Position numbers and translations under genes: made by a program
Source: SIG714 sp964638675
GTDB taxonomy: Bacteria; Bacillota; Clostridia; Oscillospirales; CAG-272
Assembly: GCA_964638675.1 (NCBI GenBank)
Contig: CAZXAU010000001.1
Coordinates: 1 to 64,000 of the forward strand
DNA length: 64,000 bases
Direction: 5' to 3'
Part shown: in pieces, positions 53,725 to 62,631 of the stretch
How positions within the stretch are numbered: position 1 is the stretch's first letter
Layout: each line of letters starts with the position of its first letter
The notes under the pieces: model-generated
Told to the model about the DNA's origin: nothing
What the model saw: the letters and a program-made list of their open reading frames with translations, nothing else
Database searches by the model: none

Positions 53725-54303
53725 ATGAGAAAAAACATCGTTAAAAAGACATTATTCAGATCGATTCCTCTTCTGCCCATGTTATTGTTGATTGTTTTCT
53801 ACCGTCAGGAAGAGTTTATTCTGACTCTGCTGTCGGCATTTATCCATGAGATCGGACATATCATTGCGATAGTTTTGCTCGGGGAAGGGTTAAATTCTCT
53901 GAAACTTTCACCGGGGGGGATTGTCATAGAAATATCCGGAAGGGTTATTTCATTCTGGAAAAGGCTGACTATTCTTTTGTCTGGACCTTTATTGAATATA
54001 ATCTTTTTTATAGTATCTGATTATTTCTCCTGGCGTGACAGCTTTAAGTATTCAAATTTAATGCTTGCACTGCTCAATCTTCTCCCTGTCGCTTCACTTG
54101 ACGGCGGAGAAGCTGTGGACTGTATTCTTGAAAGATACTTTCTTCCAGGTACTGCATACAGTTTACGCAGTGTTATATCAGCACTTCCGATCTTCCTTCT
54201 TTTTGCATTCTCAGCATACATTATGCTTTTTATGGATGGAAACCCCTCATTGTATTTGGTCTGTGTGTCACTTTTTATAATTAATTATACGCAAAAGGAC
54301 TGA
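53725..54303 (+). CDS. M50-family intramembrane metalloprotease (SpoIVFB-like)
   Basis: About 192 residues with several membrane helices and the two M50 motifs: HEIGH at residues 41-45 and NLLPVASLDGGE later. That is the site-2 protease/SpoIVFB type. In sporulating cells SpoIVFB releases sigma-K; whether this is that enzyme is not certain because spoIVFA is not adjacent. The ATG at 53725 is favoured over a TTG at 53701; neither has a good ribosome site. Confidence 0.82.
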   Translation: MRKNIVKKTLFRSIPLLPMLLLIVFYRQEEFILTLLSAFIHEIGHIIAIVLLGEGLNSLKLSPGGIVIEISGRVISFWKRLTILLSGPLLNIIFFIVSDYFSWRDSFKYSNLMLALLNLLPVASLDGGEAVDCILERYFLPGTAYSLRSVISALPIFLLFAFSAYIMLFMDGNPSLYLVCVSLFIINYTQKD

Positions 54304-54372
54304 GTATCTTTTTGCGATAAAAGATTTTATGTCGAAAAAAGCGGAAAAAATATAAAAAAAATCAAAAAGATA

Positions 54373-54401
54373 TTGACAAAACGGGGAATATAATATATAA
54401 T
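54373..54401 (+). promoter_or_regulatory. Promoter for the potABCD leader
   Basis: Perfect TTGACA (54373-54378), 17-base spacer, TATAAT (54396-54401). Confidence 0.92.
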
Positions 54402-54407
54402 GTGCAC

Positions 54408-54782
54408 GTTGTCTGCCGTTTAGGCATAACGGCAGTGACAGTTATTAAATATATAGCACGATTTTTGCATCTGTGCCAACATTCCCGAATGGGGCAAAGG
54501 CTGTTCGGGATCTATCATCACTCACCCCGGCTCAACTGATACCGGAGATCTTAGCCGTTTGGCTTTGAGTAGATGTACACATATTGCAGTTCCAAAACAG
54601 GCGTAAACGCTTTCAGGAGCCGTAGGGATGGATGGATGTCTCTTGAGAAACCGTATGCTGCACCCGATTTATTTTTTCGGGTGTATCAAACTCTTTGCGG
54701 GGGCTGCGGTTAGCATTGTGTGGGGTTCGCGCAGAGCTGTATACGGCTTTACGCGGCTTTTGCCGCAAAGGGGGATGCGAAA
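54408..54782 (+). promoter_or_regulatory. Long structured 5' leader upstream of potA, possible riboswitch or ncRNA
   Basis: About 375 transcribed bases before potA, more GC-rich than the flanks. Hairpins in order: GTCTGCCGTT...AACGGCAGTGAC, GCAC...GTGC, CCCGAA...TTCGGG, CCGG...CCGG, AGCC-GTTT-GGCT, GCGT-AA-ACGC, CACCCGA...TCGGGTG, and GCGGC-TTTT-GCCGC, which ends just before the potA ribosome site AAAGGGGG. That last hairpin could control ribosome access. I compared by memory with cobalamin, TPP, FMN, lysine, glycine, SAM, c-di-AMP and T-box motifs and saw no match. Confidence 0.5.
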
Positions 54783-55901
54783 ATGGATGAAAGAAAAAAC
54801 ATAATCGAACTTAAAGACGTCACCGTTGCGTTTGATGACGAGAAAGTGCTTGACAACTTCAGCCTGTCTATCAAGGACAAGGAATTTGTCACCTTTTTGG
54901 GTGCATCAGGATGCGGTAAAACCACTACGCTGAGAACCATAGCCGGTTTTATCATTCCGCAATCGGGGGATGTCTTTTTTGACGGAGTGAACATCACAAA
55001 TCTGCCGCCTTATAAGCGACAGGTCAATACGGTATTTCAGAAATATGCACTTTTTCCGCACTTGAATGTCTATGACAATATAGCATTCGGACTTAGGGTA
55101 TCAAAAACTCCCGAAAATGAAATAAAGGAAAGAGTCAATGAAATGCTTGAGCTTGTAAACCTTCGGGGATACGAAAAGCGCAAGGTGGACAAGCTTTCGG
55201 GCGGTCAACAGCAGAGAGTCGCTATAGCACGTGCGCTCATTAACCGTCCCCGTGTGCTTTTACTCGATGAGCCGCTTGCGGCACTTGACGCAAAGCTCCG
55301 CAAGGATATGCAGAACGAGCTTAAGCGTATTCAGCGTACAATGGGTATTACCTTTATTTTCGTAACGCACGATCAGGAAGAGGCACTCTCGATGTCCGAT
55401 ACCGTTGTCGTAATGGATAAAGGAAATATTCAGCAGATAGGTTCGCCCACCGATGTTTACAACGAACCTAAGAATGCATTCGTTGCCGACTTTATCGGAG
55501 AGTCGAACATTATAGACGGAGTGATGGTTTCGGACTATCTCGTCAGACTTGACGGCATCAATTTTGAATGTCTTGACAAGGGCTTTAAACCCGGTGAGCC
55601 TGTCGATGTTGTAATAAGACCTGAGGATGTCGATATTGTTCCCATTTCTGCCGGAAAGCTTGAAGGCGAAGTGACATCGGTTACTTTCAAGGGCGTTCAC
55701 TATGAAATGATCATTGATGTCTGCGGCTTCAAGTGGATGATCCAGACGACCGACAAGCAGGAGGTCGGGGACAGAGTCGGACTCAAGATCGATCCCGATG
55801 CTATTCATGTCATGAAAAAATCCGAGTATTCGGGTACATTCGGAGATTATTCAACATTCTCGGATATTGATGAAGAGCTTCCGGAAGACGGAGATGAATG
55901 A
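54783..55901 (+). CDS. potA: Spermidine/putrescine import ATP-binding protein PotA
   Basis: 372 residues. Walker A GASGCGKTT (40-48), FQKYALFPHLNVYDNIAFG, LSGGQQQRVAIARA, LLLDEPLAALDAKL and VTHDQEEALSMSD, then a C-terminal TOBE domain (VDVVIRPEDVDIV). The first of potABCD, all overlapping or close. It powers uptake of polyamines. The ATG at 54783 follows AAAGGGGG at good spacing; upstream in-frame codons belong to the leader. Confidence 0.95.
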   Translation: MDERKNIIELKDVTVAFDDEKVLDNFSLSIKDKEFVTFLGASGCGKTTTLRTIAGFIIPQSGDVFFDGVNITNLPPYKRQVNTVFQKYALFPHLNVYDNIAFGLRVSKTPENEIKERVNEMLELVNLRGYEKRKVDKLSGGQQQRVAIARALINRPRVLLLDEPLAALDAKLRKDMQNELKRIQRTMGITFIFVTHDQEEALSMSDTVVVMDKGNIQQIGSPTDVYNEPKNAFVADFIGESNIIDGVMVSDYLVRLDGINFECLDKGFKPGEPVDVVIRPEDVDIVPISAGKLEGEVTSVTFKGVHYEMIIDVCGFKWMIQTTDKQEVGDRVGLKIDPDAIHVMKKSEYSGTFGDYSTFSDIDEELPEDGDE

Positions 55902-55902
55902 T

Positions 55903-56724
55903 ATGACCGGAAAGCTCAGAAATAAGATAATCAATGCACCCTACTTTTTATGGGCTGCTATATTTATAATAGTTCCGATACTGATGGTTGCATATTATGC
56001 ATTCACCGATAAAAGCGGGGCGTTTACGTTGAATAACTTTACTCAAGTGGCGTCGTATTGGAAAATATTTCTCATTTCACTTGTTTATTCGCTGATTGCA
56101 ACCGCAATAATTCTTGTTATTGCATATCCGTTTGCATATTTTCTCTGCAAATTCAGCCCCGGATCTCAGAAAATACAGATAATGCTCGTCATGCTTCCGA
56201 TGTGGATGAGCCTGCTTATCAGGACGTATTCGATATCGATGATCATCGAGGATAACGGAATCATCAATTCACTGCTGACCGGCATAGGGCTTGAACCGCT
56301 CAAGCTGATCGGCACGCCCGGAGCTGTCATATTCGGTATGGTATACAACTATCTTCCGTATATGATACTCCCGATCTATACTGTTATGTCGAAGATCGAA
56401 GATTCACTTCTTGAGGTTTCGGAGGATCTCGGATGCAATGCATGGAATAAGATGTTCCGTGTTGTCGTACCGCTTTCGATTCCGGGTGTTATTTCGGGAA
56501 TAATAATGGTGCTTGTTCCTTCTATATCTACCTTCTACATTTCACAGCGACTCGGCGGAACGATAAAGCTTGTCGGAGATGTTATAGAAACTCAGATCAA
56601 GACCAATAACGATCTCAATCTCGGAGCGGCAATGTCGCTTGTTCTGATGGTATTCATTCTTATCAGCATGGCGATAATGAATAAGTATTCAGACGGTGAA
56701 AACGGAGGAGGAATGATCGCATGA
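55903..56724 (+). CDS. potB: Spermidine/putrescine permease PotB
   Basis: About 273 residues, six membrane helices, and the permease EAA loop LEVSEDLGCNAWNKMFRVVVPLSIPG. The start is either ATG 55903 (GGAG nine bases before) or ATG 55894 overlapping potA; both fit coupled translation. It forms the channel with PotC. Its end overlaps potC by four bases (ATGA). Confidence 0.93.
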   Translation: MTGKLRNKIINAPYFLWAAIFIIVPILMVAYYAFTDKSGAFTLNNFTQVASYWKIFLISLVYSLIATAIILVIAYPFAYFLCKFSPGSQKIQIMLVMLPMWMSLLIRTYSISMIIEDNGIINSLLTGIGLEPLKLIGTPGAVIFGMVYNYLPYMILPIYTVMSKIEDSLLEVSEDLGCNAWNKMFRVVVPLSIPGVISGIIMVLVPSISTFYISQRLGGTIKLVGDVIETQIKTNNDLNLGAAMSLVLMVFILISMAIMNKYSDGENGGGMIA

Positions 56725-57542
56725 ATAAGAAAAAAACATTTTTCTCTGTTTTCTATATGGGGTTTGTCTACCTGCTTTTATATGCCCCGATACTTGTAAT
56801 GATAGTATTCTCGTTCAACTCTGCGAAAAGCACGACATCCTTTGAGGGTTTTTCATTCAAATGGTATCTTGAGCTTTTCCACAAGCCAGATGTTATTGAG
56901 GCACTGCTCAACACGCTTCTTCTCGCCTTTTTGTCGGCTTTGATAGCTACTGTGATCGGACTTGTCGCATCGATCGGTATATACGGCATAAGAAACAGAC
57001 ATCTGCGTTCAGGCGTTATGCTTGTGACCAATATCCCGATGATGAATCCTGATATTGTAACCGGTGTTTCGCTCATGCTGCTCTTTGTCTTTATCGGCAG
57101 AGTTATTGGTTTTGCCGGTGATTCGCTGTCATTTGTAACGCTTCTGATTGCACATATCACATTTAATATTCCGTATGTTATACTCAATATTATGCCGAAG
57201 TTCAATCAGCTTGACAATTCAATAGTCGAAGCAGCGACCGATCTCGGCTGCACTCCTGCTCAGGCGTTTTTTAAGGTGATATTCCCTGAGATCATGCCGG
57301 GTGTATTTTCGGGAGCGTTGATGTCCTTTACTCTTTCGCTTGACGATTTCGTAATAAGCTATTTTACAAACGGAGCTGATTTTCAGACGCTTCCGCTTTA
57401 TATCTACAGCATTACCAAAAAGAATGTCAAGCCAGATATCTACGCACTTTCGACGATAATCTTTGTTGTCATACTTCTGCTTCTTCTTGTGAATGCACTT
57501 CATTCAAAATCGGACAAGACTAACATTATCAGAAAAAACTGA
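56721..57542 (+). CDS. potC: Spermidine/putrescine permease PotC
   Basis: 273 residues with six helices and the EAA loop VEAATDLGCTPAQAFFKVIFPEIMPG, the conserved SLDDFVISYFTNG near the end of the loop region, and the PotC-type N-terminus with YAPILVMIVFSFNSAKS. Partner of PotB. GGAGGA lies just upstream. The gap to potD is 66 bases. Confidence 0.94.
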   Translation: MNKKKTFFSVFYMGFVYLLLYAPILVMIVFSFNSAKSTTSFEGFSFKWYLELFHKPDVIEALLNTLLLAFLSALIATVIGLVASIGIYGIRNRHLRSGVMLVTNIPMMNPDIVTGVSLMLLFVFIGRVIGFAGDSLSFVTLLIAHITFNIPYVILNIMPKFNQLDNSIVEAATDLGCTPAQAFFKVIFPEIMPGVFSGALMSFTLSLDDFVISYFTNGADFQTLPLYIYSITKKNVKPDIYALSTIIFVVILLLLLVNALHSKSDKTNIIRKN

Positions 57543-57608
57543 AATATAACAAATCAAATCATTCGGAACAGATTGAACCGATATATGATTACGAAAGGAA
57601 AAAACAAA

Positions 57609-58742
57609 ATGAAAAATACTATCTTCAAAAGAATTTCAGCATTTGCACTTGTTCTTGTTATGATGCTGTCGATGCTTGCAATGCTTCCGTCATGTTCGGT
57701 TAATGACAGAATTGATGAGAGCAAGCTCAAAGGAACTTATACCACCGACCTTAAGGGAACTACCCTCAATGTTTTCAACTGGGGCGAAAATATGGCGGAC
57801 GGCAGTGATGGTTCACTTGCGATAAACAAGGCATTTGAAAAGCTTACAGGAATCAAGGTTAATTATACCACCTATGAATCAAACGAAGCTCTTTACGGAA
57901 AGATCAAGGAGCAGGCTGTTTCATACGATATTATCATTCCTTCCGACTACATGATCGAGAGAATGATCTCAGAGGGACTTGTTCAGAAGGTCAATATGGA
58001 GAACATAACGAACTACAAGTATATCGACGAGAAATACAAGGGAATGTTCTATGATCCCAACAACGAGTATTCGGTTCCTTACACCGTCGGACTTGTCGGA
58101 ATCATTTACAATACGAAAATGGTTGAAGGCACGCCCGACAGCTGGTCGCTTATGTGGGATGAAAAGTATTCCGGAAAGATCCTGTCTTTCGACAACTCGA
58201 GAGATGCTTTCGGAATCGCACAGTGCTATCTCGGACTTGATGTCAATTCGACCGACAAAGCCGATTGGGACAGAGCGGCAGAAAAGCTCAGAGAGCAGTC
58301 TCCTCTCCTTCAGGGAAGAGTAATGGATCAGATATTCCAGAAGATGGAAGGCGGAAATGCTGCAGTCGGTGCCTACTATGCCGGCGACTGTCTGACAATG
58401 ATGGACAACAACGAGGATCTTGAATTCTTCTATCCGAAAGAAGGAACGAACATTTTCGTAGACGCAATGTGCATTCCTGCAAACAGCAAAAACACAAAAG
58501 CGGCAGAGATGTATATCAACTTCCTGCTTGAAGAAGAGGTTGCTGTTGCGAACTCGGAATATATCTGCTATGCTTCGCCCAACACTCTCGTTGTAAACAG
58601 CGACAGCTACTCGCTCAAGGACAACGAATATCTCTATCCGGGAGACGAAGTGCTTGAAAAGGCACAGTACTACCACGATATCGATCCCGAGGTCAGAAAA
58701 TATTTTGAAAATCTTTTCCTTGATATTACGCTCAACAAATAA
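57609..58742 (+). CDS. potD: Spermidine/putrescine-binding lipoprotein PotD
   Basis: 377 residues. Lipoprotein signal MKNTIFKRISAFALVLVMML...MLPSC, then the substrate-binding fold: LNVFNWGENMADG, FEKLTGIKVNYTTYESNEALYGKI, YDIIIPSDYMIERM, VPYTVGLVGIIYN and AMCIPANSKN. It captures polyamine outside the cell for PotABC. I use the ATG at 57609 behind AAAGGA; the frame to 57573 adds polar residues before the signal. Confidence 0.94.
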   Translation: MKNTIFKRISAFALVLVMMLSMLAMLPSCSVNDRIDESKLKGTYTTDLKGTTLNVFNWGENMADGSDGSLAINKAFEKLTGIKVNYTTYESNEALYGKIKEQAVSYDIIIPSDYMIERMISEGLVQKVNMENITNYKYIDEKYKGMFYDPNNEYSVPYTVGLVGIIYNTKMVEGTPDSWSLMWDEKYSGKILSFDNSRDAFGIAQCYLGLDVNSTDKADWDRAAEKLREQSPLLQGRVMDQIFQKMEGGNAAVGAYYAGDCLTMMDNNEDLEFFYPKEGTNIFVDAMCIPANSKNTKAAEMYINFLLEEEVAVANSEYICYASPNTLVVNSDSYSLKDNEYLYPGDEVLEKAQYYHDIDPEVRKYFENLFLDITLNK

Positions 58743-58785
58743 GTGATATAAATCATACAACCGAATATCAGAGGAATATAATAAC

Positions 58786-58816
58786 AAAAAGACCGATGTA
58801 TTCTGCATTGGTCTTT
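58786..58816 (+). terminator. Terminator of potABCD
   Basis: AAAGACC...GGTCTTT stem with ATG/CAT inside and flanking A/T runs. Confidence 0.8.
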
Positions 58817-58868
58817 ATGCTGTAAGTAAAGATTTATTATCAAAAACCAATACTTGGAGGTTATAAAA

Positions 58869-60152
58869 ATGAAATACTGCGAAATGACGTCTGCCGAGCT
58901 TGAAAAAGAGTATGCGCAGGTAAAAGAAGAATACGAAAATATAAAATCACTTGGTCTGAAGCTTAACATGGCACGCGGAAAGCCGTCACCCGAACAGCTT
59001 GCACTGACGATGCCCATGCTTTCAACGCTTACGCCCGAGGATATACTCACATCAGAGGACGGAACCGATTGCCGCAACTACGGTGTGCTTGACGGAATTC
59101 CCGAGGCTAAAAAGCTTCTCGGTGACATGATCGGCGTATCGCCTGAAAATGTTATCGTTTACGGAAACTCAAGTCTGAATATTATGTATGATCAGATTTC
59201 CCGTCTTTACACCCACGGAACTCAGGGCGAAAAGCCGTGGGGAAAATACGAGCAGATCAAATTCCTCTGCCCGAGTCCCGGTTATGACAGACATTTCGGT
59301 GTTACCGAGCATTTCGGTTTTACCCTTATCACTGTTGCCATGACACCCGACGGACCTGACATGGATGAAGTTGAATCGCTTGTTGCAAATGATGAAAGCA
59401 TTAAGGGTATCTGGTGCGTTCCGAAATATTCAAATCCTCAGGGCTACACCTACTCATACGAGACTTCAAGACGTCTTGTATCTATGAAGACTGCCGCCAA
59501 GGATTTCAGAATATTCTGGGACAATGCATACGGTGTACATCATCTTTACGGCGATGCCGAAAAGCAGTCTGATATTCCCGAAATTCTCTCGCTTGCGGCT
59601 GAGTGCGGAAATCCCGACCGTGTATACGAATTCTGCTCGACCAGCAAGATAACCTTCCCTGGAAGCGGAATTGCGGCGATTGCTTCTTCACTTTCCAACA
59701 TAACCGAGATCAGAAAACAGCTTTCCGCTCAGACTATCGGTCATGACAAGATAAATCAGCTTCGCCATGTTCGTTTTCTTAAAAATGCCGATCATCTGCG
59801 TGAAGTTATGCAAAATCATGCTGACATTCTCCGTCCGAAATTTGAAAAGGTCATTAATACCCTCGAATCTCAATTGTCCGATCTCGCTATCGGCGAATGG
59901 ACATATCCTCTCGGCGGATATTTCATCTCTTTTGACTCGCTCCCCGGTTGTGCTAAACGCATAGTTGAGCTTGCCAAGAACGCCGGAATGTCACTCACCG
60001 GTGCTGGTGCGACCTATCCTTACAAAAAAGATCCCGAGGACAAAAACATAAGAATAGCACCATCTTTCCCCTCGCTCGAGGAGATCGGCAAGGCGTCCGA
60101 GCTTTTCGCCGTCTGCGTCAAGCTCGCTTCCCTTGAGAAGCTGATGAAATAG
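58869..60152 (+). CDS. Aminotransferase, aspartate aminotransferase subgroup Ic-like
   Basis: About 427 residues of fold-type I. LNMARGKPSPEQLAL, NYGVLDGIPEAKKLLGDMIG, PSPGYDRHFGVTEHFG, FWDNAYGVHHLY and the PLP-lysine region FCSTSKITFPGSGIAA (K in TSKIT). This pattern fits the Ic group typified by Corynebacterium AspT rather than classical AspC. It probably uses aspartate/glutamate. The ATG at 58869 is set by TTGGAGG just before it. It may be a single-gene unit. Confidence 0.88.
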   Translation: MKYCEMTSAELEKEYAQVKEEYENIKSLGLKLNMARGKPSPEQLALTMPMLSTLTPEDILTSEDGTDCRNYGVLDGIPEAKKLLGDMIGVSPENVIVYGNSSLNIMYDQISRLYTHGTQGEKPWGKYEQIKFLCPSPGYDRHFGVTEHFGFTLITVAMTPDGPDMDEVESLVANDESIKGIWCVPKYSNPQGYTYSYETSRRLVSMKTAAKDFRIFWDNAYGVHHLYGDAEKQSDIPEILSLAAECGNPDRVYEFCSTSKITFPGSGIAAIASSLSNITEIRKQLSAQTIGHDKINQLRHVRFLKNADHLREVMQNHADILRPKFEKVINTLESQLSDLAIGEWTYPLGGYFISFDSLPGCAKRIVELAKNAGMSLTGAGATYPYKKDPEDKNIRIAPSFPSLEEIGKASELFAVCVKLASLEKLMK

Positions 60153-60175
60153 GAGTTAGTTTGTGTATAGGATAT

Positions 60176-60322
60176 CGGGGGGAACTTTCTGTAGAAAGTT
60201 CCCCCCGAACTCCCTTCAAAGACTTTATTGGAGATGGGGGGTATAGGGCTTCGTTGATGTGGTGCTGATACTGTAGTTGCTTGAGACATAGCCGTCATGT
60301 GGGGCCCCTCCCCCACACGGTT
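60176..60322 (+). repeat. Dispersed multi-hairpin repeat, copy E
   Basis: Hairpin 1 (GGGGGGAACTTTC...GAAAGTTCCCCCC), the CAAAGACTTTATTGGA block and hairpin 3 (CCGTCATGTGGGG...CCCCACACGG). Hairpin 2 is missing. It directly follows the aminotransferase gene. Confidence 0.85.
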
Positions 60323-60386
60323 GTTCAAAATTTTTGAGAGTTAATTTGTGTTAAGTAGAGTGTGGGGCTTTCTTCACTCTTTACTG

Positions 60387-60412
60387 AACCGTATCTCCCC
60401 TACACGGTTTTT
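60387..60412 (+). terminator. Hairpin after repeat copy E
   Basis: AACCGT...ACGGTT with TTT downstream; the surrounding ~190 bases up to the LUD gene show no other gene. Confidence 0.6.
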
Positions 60413-60514
60413 CGTAATTACTATAGCAAGTTTGTGTATATGATATATGGCTTTACATAAACAGTGATGATATACTGAAATAAATACTGTTGCAAAAGAT
60501 GAAAGGAGCAGATC

Positions 60515-61120
60515 ATGAATTTTGAAAGGATCAGAAAAAATTTAGAAGACCGTGGCTATAAAGTATCCTGCTTTGAGAGTGCAGAAGAAGCAGTAGACTA
60601 CATGGACAGTCAGATCAACGGTAAAACGATCGGATTCGGCGGTTCTGTAACACTGCAGGAAATAGGACTGTACGAAAGGCTTTCTGTTCACAATGATGTT
60701 CGTTGGCATCACCGTATCCCCGAAGGGCAAACAGATAAAGAAGTACGTCTTGCGGCAAATGCGGCGGATATATATATTTCTTCTGTCAACGGTCTTGCCG
60801 AAACCGGAGAGATTATAAATATAGACGGCAGATGCAATCGTGTTTCCTCGATCTTATACGGACACGAAAAGGTATATCTTATAGTCGGTGCGAATAAAAT
60901 TGTAGAAGATTATGAAAGTGCTTTGTGGCGTGCAAGGAATATCGCCGCTCCGCTTAACGCTAAGCGTTTGGGCGTGAAAACTCCTTGTGCCGTAAAAGCA
61001 GACCGTTGTTATGACTGCAAAAGTCCGGATAGAATTTGCAGAGGTCTGTCTGTGCTTTGGTCTAAGCCTATGACCGGAGAATTTGAATTGGTGTTGATCA
61101 ATGAGAAACTGGGGTATTGA
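60515..61120 (+). CDS. LUD-domain (LutC/YkgG-like) protein
   Basis: 201 residues of the LUD/DUF162 fold: GFGGSVTLQEIGL, AADIYISSVNGLAETGEIINIDG, SILYGHEKVYLIVGANKIV and a Cys-rich C-terminal stretch (CAVKADRCYDCKSPDRICRG) found in clostridial members. LutC acts in lactate oxidation with LutA/B, but those genes are not here, so the role may differ. AAAGGAG precedes the ATG. Single-gene unit. Confidence 0.88.
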   Translation: MNFERIRKNLEDRGYKVSCFESAEEAVDYMDSQINGKTIGFGGSVTLQEIGLYERLSVHNDVRWHHRIPEGQTDKEVRLAANAADIYISSVNGLAETGEIINIDGRCNRVSSILYGHEKVYLIVGANKIVEDYESALWRARNIAAPLNAKRLGVKTPCAVKADRCYDCKSPDRICRGLSVLWSKPMTGEFELVLINEKLGY

Positions 61121-61197
61121 ATAAAGTATGCGTGGCTATGGAAAGGTAGGTTTATAACACTCGCTTCAAATTCGAGTTTCGCTCAAAAAATGCTTTA

Positions 61198-61226
61198 TTG
61201 TTTTCGTATGATTTATCTGCTATAAT
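61198..61226 (+). promoter_or_regulatory. Promoter for the XRE regulator
   Basis: TTGTTT (61198-61203), 17-base spacer, TATAAT (61221-61226). Confidence 0.6.
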
Positions 61227-61273
61227 AAATACACCGAACCGGAACGGAATAATTTATACAAGGAAAATGCTGT

Positions 61274-62335
61274 ATGAAAACTATAGGAGATAATATTAAA
61301 GAATACAGACAAAAGAATAATATGACTCAAGAGCAGCTTGCAGCCTGTCTCAACGTCACATATCAGGCCGTTTCAAAATGGGAGACCGGCGTATCAAGTC
61401 CCGATTTGTCCTTGATTATTCCTATCACAAAAATCTTTCATATTTCTGCCGATGAGCTTCTCGGTGTCAACGATATAGAACCTGACAGAAGATACGAAGA
61501 GCTCAGAGCGGCTTATGATCACACTTACAAAACAGGAGATTTGGCTGAGCGTCAGAGAATATGCGAACTTGCTGTATCAGAATATCCCGGCGATATGAAA
61601 TGGCTGATAAATCTCGCCTGGGTGGTTTCTAATCGTTCATTTGATTATGAAGATAACAATAGATACATAGCTGAGCAAGAAAAAGCTATTAAATTGTTTG
61701 ATGCCGTTGTAAAATACTGTAAAGATGACATTATCAGAGGGGATGCTATCGAAGGGATCACGCAACTTCTCGGTTGGAGAGGCCGCAAGGACGAAGCGAG
61801 AAAATATGCGGAAATGCTTCCCGAAAGAGCAACGGTCACACGTGATGCGGTTTGGGAAAACATACTGGAAGGCGATGAACTGATCCTGTTTAAACAAAAA
61901 CGAATTATGAGTCATATTGAGGGCGTTCTTTGGGATCTGTCATTGATGCCTGCGGTATACACAGACATTATGCAACAGATCGTCAGCGTGATGCTTCCGG
62001 ACGGAAACTACATTCAATTCAATCATTCTTTGTATTTCGCAGTAAAAAAGAAGATCAACCATCTGCTGAAACACAAACCGAATGTTTCTGAAAATAAGAT
62101 TCGGGATCTATTGATCGAAATGAAGTCGTATGCCAAATCATATGATGAAATTGTTTTCTCAAACCCCGGAGTTTACAAATATACCGCCCCGTGGTTCGAC
62201 CGCATTGAAGAGGACACCCGTGAATGGCTCGAGAACGAGGGAACAACGATGACACAGGATTTCCGGGAATATCTTGATGAGCCGCAGTTTGATGATCTGC
62301 GTGATCACGACTATTTTGTTATGCTTAAGTCCTGA
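61274..62335 (+). CDS. XRE-family regulator with a long C-terminal domain
   Basis: 353 residues. Residues 1-66 are a Cro/C1 helix-turn-helix (IGDNIKEYRQKNNMTQEQLAACLNVTYQAVSKWETGVSSPDLSLI). The following ~290 residues are helical, with TPR-like regularity (ERQRICELAVSEYPGDMKWLINLAWVVSNR), and resemble the sensor part of RNPP-like or other clostridial XRE proteins. No peptide gene is visible nearby. It is flanked by the long hairpin downstream. Confidence 0.85.
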   Translation: MKTIGDNIKEYRQKNNMTQEQLAACLNVTYQAVSKWETGVSSPDLSLIIPITKIFHISADELLGVNDIEPDRRYEELRAAYDHTYKTGDLAERQRICELAVSEYPGDMKWLINLAWVVSNRSFDYEDNNRYIAEQEKAIKLFDAVVKYCKDDIIRGDAIEGITQLLGWRGRKDEARKYAEMLPERATVTRDAVWENILEGDELILFKQKRIMSHIEGVLWDLSLMPAVYTDIMQQIVSVMLPDGNYIQFNHSLYFAVKKKINHLLKHKPNVSENKIRDLLIEMKSYAKSYDEIVFSNPGVYKYTAPWFDRIEEDTREWLENEGTTMTQDFREYLDEPQFDDLRDHDYFVMLKS

Positions 62336-62388
62336 TCAAATGCCGCTTGGCATTGTTTCTCGATTGATTGTTGAGTATATATAAATTC

Positions 62389-62420
62389 ACCGCCGGGAGC
62401 GACCGATCACTCCCAGCGGT
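62389..62420 (+). terminator. Terminator of the XRE gene
   Basis: ACCGC.GGGAG...CTCCC.GCGGT hairpin some 54 bases after the stop. Confidence 0.65.
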
Positions 62421-62483
62421 ATTATTACTTATTTTTTTACAACAAAGTTCTCAAAAACGGGATTATAGTATATTTAAAAATTA

Positions 62484-62546
62484 AATAACAGTTATCCCCT
62501 ACAGGAGGATGTTGATCCTCCCCCCCTGTAGTGGATAACTGTTATT
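62484..62546. repeat. 63-bp near-perfect inverted repeat
   Basis: Arms AATAACAGTTATCC and GGATAACTGTTATT at the ends, then CTACAGG/CCTGTAG and AGGAT/ATCCT inside. The whole is one long hairpin with T runs both ways. It could be a bidirectional terminator or a small mobile-like palindrome. Confidence 0.75.
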
Positions 62547-62631
62547 TTATACAATTTTGAGATACGGCTTATATCAAGCCTTTTTTATATCGTTTGTGCT
62601 GTTCATCTACACATAAACAATATAAAATATT

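Noticed and set aside
54408..54782. 6S RNA, RNase P RNA, tmRNA or SRP RNA in the pot leader
   Set aside because: None of the conserved segments I know for these RNAs was found; direct junction to potA fits a leader better. A covariance search is still decisive.
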